64,000 nt of DNA from Sanderia malayensis. Taxonomy: Eukaryota > Cnidaria > Scyphozoa > Semaeostomeae > Pelagiidae. The notes below the pieces were generated by a model that saw only the letters and a program-made list of their open reading frames with translations, did not search any database and was not told the origin of the DNA. The DNA lies in contig RQOL01000828.1 in NCBI GenBank assembly GCA_013076295.1, positions 1,240,001 to 1,304,000 on the forward strand, in the 5' to 3' direction. Both the position numbers and the translations under genes were made by a program. Of the stretch, positions 50,212-59,689 are shown in pieces; the first letter of the stretch is position 1, and each line of letters opens with the position of its first letter.

Positions 50212-53200
50212 ATGGATGCTCCGAATCGACGAACATTTGTCAGTATTGACACTGCTTTTTACGACAAGTATGATAAATCATCGCAAAGCTTTTCTTTAAA
50301 AAGGGTATGTTTTGGTTTACAATCCTCTGGATCATTTAATTGCTGGAGCTAGTGGGGGTGGACATACTTGGATTCTGTTCAAATAATACTCAGGGTGTAT
50401 ACTGTGATTGAGGGAGAGACTCTCTCCTCAATTACAGTATACACCCTGAGTATTTGAGCACTTGTTTCAGAGAAGTACTCTAGACATACAAAGTCCCTTC
50501 TAGTATAAGCCTCTCTACAATAGATTAGAGATGGTAATATCTCTGACTTTGCAAGTCTAATGTACCTGTTAGATACTATGTTTCTCTGTCAATTAGATTT
50601 TTGCTTCTTCCCATGTTTTTCGAATTTTGTTTGTTTTGTATATTCATCATTTTTTCCCATTTCTGAAAAGGTGTGGAGGAGACTACCATCATTCCAAAAA
50701 TATTTTTGTCTCTTGGTTGTGTTCTTTATCGTGCCATTGCTGTTCCTATTTCTTCGGTTCACCTCGCCGAACATTGCTGAGTTGGAGAGAGATACCGAAC
50801 ATAAACCTCACGAGGACATAAGTCACCAAATCCCCAAACCTTTAAACCGGGAATTGATACTGCAAAAGTTGAAGGAGCACCGTGAACAGCAGCGCGGGAA
50901 TAAACGAGGTCCACCAAAACTCTTTGACAGGGGAAATGCAAAAGAAGTCACAAAGGAAGGTGAAGGTTTAATAAAGAGCTCTGATTTGAGCAAGCATTCT
51001 AAGTTGCAAGGAAGATTAGGTGAAAATGAACCTGATGTGGTAAAAAATACAGAGAAAAAACATATAACTGATTTTGCAAAGTCCCCAGAACTGATAAAGC
51101 AGACAGCTAGGCAGAAGGATGTTGTCAATGCTTTTAGGCATGCCTGGAAAGCATACAAGGAGTATGCGTGGGGGCACAATGAGCTTCAGCCGATTTCCAA
51201 AACACACAACGAATGGTTTGGTCTCGGTTTGACTCTTGTGGATTCTCTTGACACAATGTGGCTGATGAATCTCAAGGATGACTACAAAGAAGCCAGGGAC
51301 TGGGTTGATAAAAATTTGCATTTCCATCAAGCTGGTGACGTGAATTTATTTGAAACTACGATCCGAATACTTGGTGGCCTGCTCAGCATCTACCACCTCA
51401 CAGATGATGCCATGTATCTTGCCAAAGCTGTGAGTATGATTCCATGTTTAATTTTCAATGAAGAAATAGCTAAAAAAACATGCTTTAAATAAAGTAATTA
51501 TTTAAAGCATGTTTTTTTAGCTAATTAAAATAACAAGGCAAGATCTATTGAAAGTAGAGCAATAGATATTTTCTTTTCTATTGGCTGTCTGTATCACCTT
51601 TGCATGAACTTACATTGGTTAGCTGAACATTAAAACTTTGACATGTGTACTAGACGAATTGCATGACGTTCTAATGCCTCGCTCGCAACTCACTTAACAC
51701 AAGGAAAATGAGCAAAATGAGTGAGGCACAGGGACGCAATGCATTGAGTCAATGTGTACAGGACATATCTTGACATATCATGATTAAGAAAATTTACATC
51801 TAATTAATTGCCTAGTGCACAATTCACTCAACACTTTCTGCCTTGTTTTTTGTTGCATTGCATTTTGGACGTGCTTTATCAAAGTCATGAGTTAATCAAG
51901 CAGTTATTGGTTTCGTTTATGGTCCTACTATATTAAGTTGTATTTCATTGTGTTTTGCACACTCAGTTGCCACCAGTGCGTATACTGACTTGAAAGTTGC
52001 AAGGATTCTTTAATCTAACTGTTGCTCTATTGTTTGTTTGCAGAAAGATCTTGGGAATAGGCTGCACAAAGGAGGATTTTCAACCGGAACGAAGATTCCA
52101 TATTCCGATGTTTACTTAACATCACAGACTGGCCACTCCCCAAGCTGGGGTCCAGACAGTTCTCTCTCCGAGGTTTCAACAATTCAACTGGAATTCAAAG
52201 ACCTCAGCAAATCAACTGGCGATCCAAAATACAATGTAAGTGTTCATTATGTTACTTTGGAGTAAGTTTTGATTTGTCTTTGATAACTAATGTTTATAGT
52301 TCGGTGAACAAGCAACAAAGTAATCTTTCGATTTCATGTGGGAACTTGGAAGCACCAAGCGCCACATCCAACCGAGAAAGCTAACTAAATTTCTCTTGCT
52401 TTATTTTCAAACCTTAAACCCCGATGTCAGAAGCACCCTTTTGTGAGAAATGCTGCCCCCTATACTTATGCGCACCGATCCTCAAATGAAGTGCGTGCAA
52501 TGTCCCCCCTGTTGGGCTAACAATATTTGACAGACGTTAATGTAGTGGGGTAGCTAGAATTTCCAAGCTTATTTCAAGTAAAATATAATTATAATGCAAT
52601 GTATTTCTTTGCAGGATGCAGCTCAAGGTGTTATGGACCATCTGTTCACACTTCCAAAGAAAAATGATCTTGCTCCGATGTTTATCAACCCGGAAACCGG
52701 ACAGTTTCGTGCGGATTCGACCATAACACTTGGGGCCCGAGCTGACAGCTACTATGAATATCTACTCAAGCAATGGCTTCAGTCTGGAAAGTCCGACGAC
52801 AGGTAAGGCCGGTTGTTAGATTTAAATCCACCTCAGTTGAGGTCAAAAACAACCAAAATACGCCGAGTGCCCAGGGGAATGAAAACTCTGGTCTAGTCAT
52901 AGAGGCTTCGAGCTAATGATGCCAGAAGCTCGAAGCAAAATTCAAAACAAGCAAAAGTCAGGAAGGATAGAAAACCATTCGAATTTAAACCGTGGTTGAC
53001 TTTAGATTAATTTCCGCACCAAGAAAAAACGATGATTTTTTAGTGACTATGATTAAATTGGAGAATTACTCAATTATGAGTTAGAGAGCTGGAGTGTACT
53101 TCGAAATATTGACCAAGTAACGAACTTTTAGTGTATAATATCATCTTGCTTTTGGCTAACTTTATTAATGATCATTTCTCGACAGATTCAAAGATGAATA

Positions 53201-54367
53201 CAATAGAGCTATCGACGGAGTAATGTCGACGTTAATGAAACGCTCTAGTCCAAATGGATTGGTTTTCGTTGGCGAGCTTTTAAATGGATGGACGTACAGC
53301 CCTAAAATGGTATTAATTTCTTACTTAGTTTAGTTCATACGGTATATTGCAATAGTTTGAACAAATTTCATATTTTTCTTGAGATCCTCGATGTTTCCAT
53401 GTGTATTTCGAATGACTTTGACTTTTCTTTAAATATAAAATCTTGAATTTCAAAAAAGCACTTGAAATCAAATAACATTGTGTCGATTTCAAATTGAAAT
53501 TCTGACATAGCTCGTCTCAAAGGGGCTGAAAAAGTTGTGAGCGTCAATCAATAATTGAAAAAAGTGAAGTTTTAATGAAAACAAAGACAGTGTTCTGGAA
53601 TTGCTTTCTTTTTACCATAGGATCATTTGGTTTGTTTTCTCCCTGGCACATTGGCGCTCGGATACCACAATGGCCTTAATGTGAAGCACATGAATTTTGC
53701 CAAAGAGCTTCTCGAGACATGCTATATGATGTATCATGAGATGCCCACTGGTTTGAGTCCCGAAATCGCATATTTTAACCTACAAAGTGGCGGTTCAAAA
53801 GATATCATCGTCAAGGTAGGCTTCACAGCGGGCAGGGCAACTCAATTTTATTCATAAGAGCACTGGTTCCGTTTCCGTCGTTATTCGTTATAATGCTACA
53901 CATATAAAAACCCGAAATCTAATCTGAATCAATCAAATCTATTGTTCAAACACAATGGATCATTGTTTGGCTATATTGTTGTTCTGTCATACACCAAACA
54001 TTTTAGCCGTTTTAATTGTCTTTTTATTTTTATTTAGCCTGCTGATTCGCACAATTTACTGCGTCCTGAAACGGTTGAATCAATGTTCGTTCTATACAGA
54101 CTTACTGGTGATAAGAAATACCAAGAACAGGGATGGAAAATTTTCCAGGCCTTTGAAAAGTACACCAAGATCCAGGGTGGCGGATATTCTAGTATCAATA
54201 ACGTTTTAAATCCAAGCGAACCTGATTTCAGGGACAAAATGGAATCATTCTTCCTTGGCGAGACATTGAAGTATTTGTTCTTGTTATTCGGAGAAAACAA
54301 TTTAGTTTCTCTAGACAATTACGTATTTAATACCGAAGCCCATCCACTACCAATATGGAAAAATTAA
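50212..54367 (+). CDS. MAN1B1: ER mannosyl-oligosaccharide 1,2-alpha-mannosidase I (GH47), 7 exons
   Basis: Removes one alpha-1,2-mannose from Man9GlcNAc2 in the early secretory pathway, marking glycoproteins for maturation or ER-associated degradation. Exons 50212-50304, 50671-51429, 52044-52235, 52615-52802, 53186-53309, 53621-53815, 54038-54367. The N-terminus is cytosolic ([13 protein letters not shown]), followed by one membrane anchor ([19 protein letters not shown]) and a Lys/Glu-rich stem. The GH47 domain follows, with [75 protein letters not shown] and the terminal [11 protein letters not shown]. These include the conserved acidic and TEAHP residues of the family. All exons join in frame. 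Start: first ATG of exon 1, joined by a phase-0 intron to the conserved WRRL. Confidence 0.95.
50379..50458. repeat. 80-bp near-perfect palindrome in MAN1B1 intron 1
   Basis: Arms CTCAGGGTGTATACTGT and ACAGTATACACCCTGAG, extending to TTCAAATA/TATTTGAG on the outside and GAGGGAGAGA/CTCTCTCCTC in the centre. Only a few mismatches occur and there is almost no loop. It could form a long stem in RNA or cruciform DNA. Confidence 0.85.
51467..51523. repeat. Perfect 24-bp inverted repeat just inside MAN1B1 intron 2
   Basis: TAGCTAAAAAAACATGCTTT... pairs exactly with its reverse complement across a 9-base spacer, 38 bases after the donor of the exon 50671-51429. Length and perfection suggest a recent foldback element or a stem-loop. 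Confidence 0.85.
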
Positions 54368-54650
54368 GAATATATTTTTATAGCTTATTATTGCAAATTT
54401 AGTTTTGTGGCATTACGTATTCCATACAGTGTTAGTCTTCACGTTAGGGGAATATTTTGCGAAGCAGGGGGTTTGTGGGTGGGAGGGACAGTTTTAATAG
54501 AGCAATAAGAATTCAAAACATACGTTAATGGATGCAAAGAATCAACAGAAATTTATCTGAAGTACATTTGTAAGAAGCAAAGATTTTCCCATTTGATTAG
54601 ATATGTAATATGATTTTCTGGTTGTTCAGTAGAGCTTCCTGAAACAGTAT
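54368..54650. other. Shared 3' flank of MAN1B1 and ATP6V1G
   Basis: 283 bp between two convergent stop codons. No canonical AATAAA is evident for either gene. ATTAAA on the minus strand near 54493 is a weak candidate for ATP6V1G. No gene or repeat is seen. Confidence 0.5.
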
Positions 54651-55482
54651 CTAGCTTCTAAAATTCTGATGCAGTTCCGGCTTGATGTCGTATACTAATG
54701 AAAGAATTCTATTCATTATTTCATCTTGATTCTTGTCAACCAGCTGTCCCATTTGATCAAGACGAACATCAGTGTCTTTGTTATTTCTAGCTTGAAAATC
54801 GTCCTTTCCTTGTTGCTAAAAAAGGAGAGATTACATTCTCATTACACTACATATCTTTGAATTCAATTCCGGCAACATTTTGATGCCAAACCCTGTTCGC
54901 AATTAATCAAATCAATACACACAAATACTTTTCTTGATTATATTTACATTTTTTTGTTTCTCTCTGAACTTGATTTCACACTCTCCTCGGTATTGCTCAA
55001 TGTCAGCAGCTGCCTCTTCCTTTGCCTGTTTTAATCTTTTGGTTTTTCCTGAAAAAAATAGCAACGAAAATTACTTGTAGAATATTCCAACGGCAGGGGA
55101 AACAATAATGGAGCACTTGCGATGACACGAAAATACCAGGTCATACAATACAAGAGTGTTCTGACCCATCCACACCACACTGAATGTTTTTATTCAAATA
55201 TATATATGAATATCAAGTCACAGAAACTGTATACACGAATGTGAGCGTATCATTTTAAATAAACGTCTGAAGAACCATGTATGCAAAAAAATTCCAGCGT
55301 GTTAATAAATGGGCTTGTCCAACCAACGGAGAATCCCGTGATCATCACTCGGGGTGAAGAACGACTATGAGAGTTGATGGCCTATTGTTTCTTAGCTTAC
55401 GTTTTCTTGCATCTGCAACAAGCTCCGCAGCCTTCTTTTCAGCAGCCAGCAATTGTTGGATTCCTTGAGATTGTGAAGCCAT
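54651..55482 (-). CDS. ATP6V1G: V-type proton ATPase subunit G, 3 exons, 115 aa
   Basis: Peripheral-stalk subunit of the V1 sector, pairing with subunit E to hold the rotary ATPase together. Exons 55401-55482, 54948-55048, 54651-54815. The start MASQSQGIQQLLAAEKKAAE is the family's N-terminal signature, followed by a Lys/Glu/Ala-rich coiled coil (RLKQAKEEAAADIEQYRGEC) and the ending LSLVYDIKPELHQNFRS. Length is normal (human about 118). Intron phases agree. Divergent from DOLK with 332 bp between starts. Confidence 0.96.
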
Positions 55483-55814
55483 CGTATTTGGTGAAATTTC
55501 ACCGAATGATTCGGAAAAAATACTCTTGCAAAGTTAGAAGTAATTTCGTAAACAATCGCTGAAGAAATGCAACCAGCAGAGCAGTAGAGTAAGTTGAGTT
55601 GAGTTGAGTGACCTAATGCTCAGCCTCACTCTGATAAAAAGCAACCTCGATTCGATTTCATCAAATGAATTGTTGTTGTTGCTGTTGTTGTCATCACTTT
55701 GGGGAAAGGAACAGAACAGAAAAAAAGAAATTGAAAGAGAGCAGGAAGGAAGATGAAACATGTACCAATTCACTCTTCAAGATTAGTCATTGTTGCAGCA
55801 AAAGCCACCTGAAA
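55483..55814. promoter_or_regulatory. Divergent promoter of ATP6V1G and DOLK
   Basis: 332 bp between the divergent starts. The stretch in front of DOLK stays open in the DOLK frame from 55665 (Cys- and His-rich text), but I take it as 5' UTR because it lacks family similarity. A GAGTTGAGTTGAGT direct repeat occurs at about 55592-55610. Confidence 0.5.
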
Positions 55815-57527
55815 ATGGCGTCACCTTCTCACTCCAGCCGTAAATCAAAACATCGTAGCGTAATAATCCAAAGTCCACGTTTTGGTAATTATGGATATTT
55901 TCCACTATTGCTTGAATTTGTACTGCTGATTTTTCTGTTGTGCTCAAGTAACGTTGCTTATGCAATTGTATTGATCTCAAACTGGCATCAATTTATATTG
56001 TTTTTGACAATCTGCTGGGCTTTGATGGTAATGCACATTTCAGATCATCTGCCACTTGTTTCAGCAAGATATGGAAATTTGCTTTTTCGAAAGACTGGTG
56101 CCAGTCAGGGTATCCTTTTAGCCATCACCATGGGACATTTCGTGTATTCACAGCAGGCTATTGTTTGCGGAATGTCAACAAAACATCAAGCATCAAATGC
56201 TTCGTCATCTCATTTGCTGATAATTTACACACGAACCATCTGGGCATTCTCATGTTCAATGTTTGTATTTGGTTGTTTCTACATGCTTCAAATTGGCTCA
56301 GCTTTCATAAGCCTGATAATGATATTTTCATGCTATTTCCTTCAAAACCACATTACCGATCTCACTGTTATTTTACCAAGTATCAATGTTCTCGTCTATT
56401 TTGGTCTGTTCTGGTCCCTCAACTATTTTTGTCCGCAAAGTTTCACAATCGGGGAGTCGTCAATACTATGCCAAGCAGCTGTCATGTTACTTATGGACTT
56501 TTTTGTTATTTTTGTGCAAAGAACTGAGCTTTCAATTTTTGCTGCCTGCAAGAATTTATTGGAGGTAACCAACCGAAGTCAGACATATGCATTTATTTCC
56601 AGTCTTCTGGTTTCCTTCTTTATTATATCACTCGTTCTGAGCCCAGTATTCCACTGTTTGGCATACCACACAAAATCACAGAAGGACAACATCATATTCA
56701 GCATTGGATTTTATATTGGGGGAATCTTGAACGTTGCTGCAATTTTTATACCCATCGCAAACACTGCACTTGATTCAAATTTATTCACTTTTCTTTTATC
56801 TCTGATCAACTACAAATCAATTATATTGACTATTTACTGGATGTGTTGCCTTGCACTTTCTATTGTCATTGTTGTATGGCATGCAGATTTCAACAACAGA
56901 GCAAACTTTATACCAAATATAATTGCTCGAAAGCTATTTCATTTCATTGCTGTTCTGATCTATCTACCAGGAATATATTTTTACCCAGACTGGATCCGTG
57001 TGAGTTCGTCTTTAGCTGTTGTGCTACTTGTCATACTAGAATATATACGGATATTCAAGATCTACCCAGCCAGCAGTCTGCTTGAAAGATACATGATTTC
57101 TTTCATTGATGAACGAGATCAAGGTTCAATCATTTTGACGCACATTTACCTCCTACTTGGATTTTCCATTCCAGTTTGGATTTTCCCCTTCGAAACTACC
57201 TCTTCTTTGTATTGTCTTGTTCCTTATGCTGGCCTATTATCACTTGGTTTTGGCGATGCCTTTGCTTCCATTTTTGGTACTCTGTATGGCAAAGTTAAAC
57301 TTCCTGGAACTAAAAAGACAATTGTTGGAACTTTTGCTTGCATTTTTAGTCAATTTTTTGCTGCACTTTTTATTCTTCTTTTGTATAACAGGCATATCTC
57401 CTTAATTGAGACTTTCCACTTGTTTATAGGAATAGTTTTTGTGTCTTTTATGGAAGCAGTAACATCTCAGATAGATAATCTTATTCTTCCTCTATTTTTG
57501 TATGCTATTCTTGTACAAGTTGTTTAA
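55815..57527 (+). CDS. DOLK: Dolichol kinase, single exon, 570 aa
   Basis: CTP-dependent kinase of the ER membrane that makes dolichyl phosphate, the lipid carrier for N-glycosylation, O- and C-mannosylation and GPI anchors. Many hydrophobic helices run through the protein. The C-terminal third carries the family core ARKLFHFIAVLIYLPGI, SFIDERDQGSIILTHIYLLLG, LVPYAGLLSLGFGDAFAS and GKVKLPGTKKTIVGT (CTP-binding loop), ending in TSQIDNLILPLFLYAIL. Intronless, as in vertebrates. I chose ATG 55815 (MASPSHSS) because the in-frame extension upstream to 55665 is low-complexity; the longer start cannot be excluded. AATAAA overlaps the stop codon at 57526-57531. Confidence 0.95.
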   Translation: MASPSHSSRKSKHRSVIIQSPRFGNYGYFPLLLEFVLLIFLLCSSNVAYAIVLISNWHQFILFLTICWALMVMHISDHLPLVSARYGNLLFRKTGASQGILLAITMGHFVYSQQAIVCGMSTKHQASNASSSHLLIIYTRTIWAFSCSMFVFGCFYMLQIGSAFISLIMIFSCYFLQNHITDLTVILPSINVLVYFGLFWSLNYFCPQSFTIGESSILCQAAVMLLMDFFVIFVQRTELSIFAACKNLLEVTNRSQTYAFISSLLVSFFIISLVLSPVFHCLAYHTKSQKDNIIFSIGFYIGGILNVAAIFIPIANTALDSNLFTFLLSLINYKSIILTIYWMCCLALSIVIVVWHADFNNRANFIPNIIARKLFHFIAVLIYLPGIYFYPDWIRVSSSLAVVLLVILEYIRIFKIYPASSLLERYMISFIDERDQGSIILTHIYLLLGFSIPVWIFPFETTSSLYCLVPYAGLLSLGFGDAFASIFGTLYGKVKLPGTKKTIVGTFACIFSQFFAALFILLLYNRHISLIETFHLFIGIVFVSFMEAVTSQIDNLILPLFLYAILVQVV

Positions 57528-57909
57528 TAAACAAGAAAAATTGTTTTATTATTATTATGTGATGTGATGTGTTTAATATGTAATAATGTGTTGGTTGGAC
57601 CATGTGTAAAAGGAAGTTATAAACAAGCTGGAAAAGAAAAGATTATAATTTTGTATTCTGATATACTGTTTCTTGTGTTTTTAATGTGCTGGTCACTAAG
57701 ATTTAGAGCAAGCAATCATATATGTCTCAGCTGCATGTTATAATACCACAGCCATATATCTGACAATTGCACAATTGAATTGCATGTTGACTATCACAGA
57801 TATTGATATGATGCATGTTTATTGCACACTTTGTAAAATTTTTGAGTTAAAATTGATGCTCGGTGATGAAATTAAACCTTAATACGATCATTCTGAAAAT
57901 GGCATCAAT
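57528..57909. other. DOLK 3' flank and TXNL4B promoter side
   Basis: 382 bp of AT-rich sequence between two genes on the same strand. No repeat or gene is recognised. Confidence 0.5.
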
Positions 57910-58817
57910 ATGAGTTATGTACTAAAGAAGCTAAGTTCGAAAAAAGAGGTGGATAATGCAATCAGAAGTGTAGAAGATAAAGTTTTGGTGCTGCGCTTTG
58001 GAAGGGAAGACGATGCTGTTTGCTTACAACTGGACGATGTTGTATGTTGCATGCCATATCAATCTATAATCTTTGTTATCTTTACTAAAATAAAGCTCCA
58101 TATATGCTGTATTATAATTAATGATTTCTGCATTATGCAAAGCAGATTTATCCTCCTATAAACAGTGAGTTTTAGAAGCCTTGCTTGTAGCATAGCTTTT
58201 AGTAGATGTTATTTGCACATAGAATAGTCTTGTAATGCTCTTGTTTCTTTTAGCTTGCTAAGACAACAGCAGAGCTGAGAAACATGGCTGAAATTTTTAT
58301 AATTGACGCGGACAGCATGCATGTTTATGTTGATTATTTTGACATAACTTTGATCCCTGCAACTATCTTCTTTTTTAACGGACAGCACATGAAGGTTGAC
58401 TTTGGGTACGAATGAGATGATTCTAGCTTATCATCCTCAAATGCTTCATTTATTTTACTCCGAACAGAGCTTTGTGATATTCTAATAATTTCTCATGCAA
58501 GGGAAAACTGTGAATTATATTAATTACTTTACTATACCATGAAGTTTAACATATGATGTTTTTGTTATATCAAGATTGTATACCATAGTACCAGTATACG
58601 ATCGAATACAACTTTATTTTTATTTCATTATAACATCAAATTGCATTTCAGAACTCAGGATCACACAAAATTTATTGGTGCTTTCAAAACGAAGCAAGAT
58701 TTCATTGATCTTGTTGAAGTTATTTTCAGAGGTGCAATGAAAGGAAAGCTGATTGTTACAAGTCCAATTGACCAAAGAAACATTCCAAAATACTCACTCT
58801 TGTATAAAGAAATCTAG
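57910..58817 (+). CDS. TXNL4B: Thioredoxin-like protein 4B (Dim1-like splicing factor), 3 exons
   Basis: Nuclear thioredoxin-fold protein related to U5 snRNP Dim1, implicated in pre-mRNA splicing and cell-cycle progression. Exons 57910-58041, 58254-58405, 58652-58817. Starts [18 protein letters not shown], then [51 protein letters not shown] and [16 protein letters not shown]. The full length matches the family (about 149 aa) and phases agree. It has no CxxC active site, as expected for this family. AATAAA lies 27 bases after the stop. Confidence 0.95.
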
Positions 58818-58843
58818 ACATTTAAAATAACATGTTAATAGTG

Positions 58844-58849
58844 AATAAA
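58844..58849 (+). promoter_or_regulatory. Poly(A) signal of TXNL4B
   Basis: AATAAA 27 bases after the TXNL4B stop codon, the only canonical hexamer near it on this strand. Confidence 0.65.
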
Positions 58850-58856
58850 AGTTACT

Positions 58857-58862
58857 TTTATT
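58857..58862 (-). promoter_or_regulatory. Candidate poly(A) signal of POLR2F
   Basis: AATAAA on the minus strand, about 190 bases after the POLR2F stop. It lies only 7 bases from the convergent TXNL4B signal, so the two 3' ends probably overlap. Confidence 0.5.
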
Positions 58863-59052
58863 TTCATCAACAAAGATCGTTCACACAAATAAATGTGTTC
58901 TTACTGTGTTCATGTTTTTGGGGAAAACAAATGCCCTTTTGTGTACCATCATTTCATTTGATCATCAATCTATGTACTGCTCTTTCATGTTATATATTGC
59001 CGTGTGATATGCTCTGCTATGTCTTCCAAATTAATTGGATATCTTCATGTTG

Positions 59053-59436
59053 TTATTCAATGACTAGCTCATCAATAGCCCAATCTTCAAAGCTTCCATC
59101 GGGAAGATAACGGCGTATGATAATGGGTATCTTCCTTGCCTTCAACTCTTTCATGGCAATGTGAAGAGGGTCTGTTTCACCATCAAGTTCAACCATAACA
59201 GGAGCATTCATGCTGATCTGTAGAGCACGTGTGCCAAGCACGCGAGCTCTTTCGTATTTCGTTAGATATGGCGTTGTGTTCCTCTTCCTTTGGCTGCCAG
59301 ATTGGGGATCTTCAGTCGCTGGAAGAATATCTATCCTATCTGTTTCTTCCATCGCCGTGTCATCTTGATCATCGAATTGCTCGTCTTCTTCGACATCTTC
59401 CATGTCCGCGTATCCCATATCATCGTCGTCTGCCAT
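59053..59436 (-). CDS. POLR2F: RNA polymerases I, II and III subunit RPABC2 (RPB6), 127 aa
   Basis: Small subunit shared by all three nuclear RNA polymerases; it stabilises the clamp and large-subunit assembly. An acidic N-terminus ([20 protein letters not shown]) is followed by the conserved core [33 protein letters not shown] and [20 protein letters not shown], ending in [10 protein letters not shown]. Length equals the human protein. No intron is seen. It is divergent from EXD3 (253 bp between starts) and convergent with TXNL4B. Confidence 0.97.
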   Translation of the reverse strand: MADDDDMGYADMEDVEEDEQFDDQDDTAMEETDRIDILPATEDPQSGSQRKRNTTPYLTKYERARVLGTRALQISMNAPVMVELDGETDPLHIAMKELKARKIPIIIRRYLPDGSFEDWAIDELVIE

Positions 59437-59689
59437 GCCTGAAATTTGCCTTCTTTTTCGTATTACTTTAAAGTTTGCAGCTGGAGACTTTAGATGTGTA
59501 TTTGCGTGGATAAAATGCAGCGAAAATGTGTTTCGTGTGTTTCTGTGGTTGATTTTTCACAAAGTATGCAACAAAAGAAGGTTCTGCACCTTCGCAGCAA
59601 GTAACAATATTTTATGCGCAGGCTGTCAACCTTTGTCCTTTAGACACGCTTTTGGCTTCTTTGTTGTTGTGCAGGGGTAAGCTGAAGGC
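59437..59689. promoter_or_regulatory. Divergent promoter of POLR2F and EXD3
   Basis: 253 bp between starts. GCAG followed by GGGTAAGCTGAAGGC just before the EXD3 ATG could be an acceptor, so EXD3 may have a non-coding first exon here. Confidence 0.5.

Noticed and set aside
55665..55814. 50-residue N-terminal extension of dolichol kinase (Cys-rich start)
   Set aside because: Low-complexity and unlike the family. The ATG at 55815 gives a protein already slightly longer than the human one.
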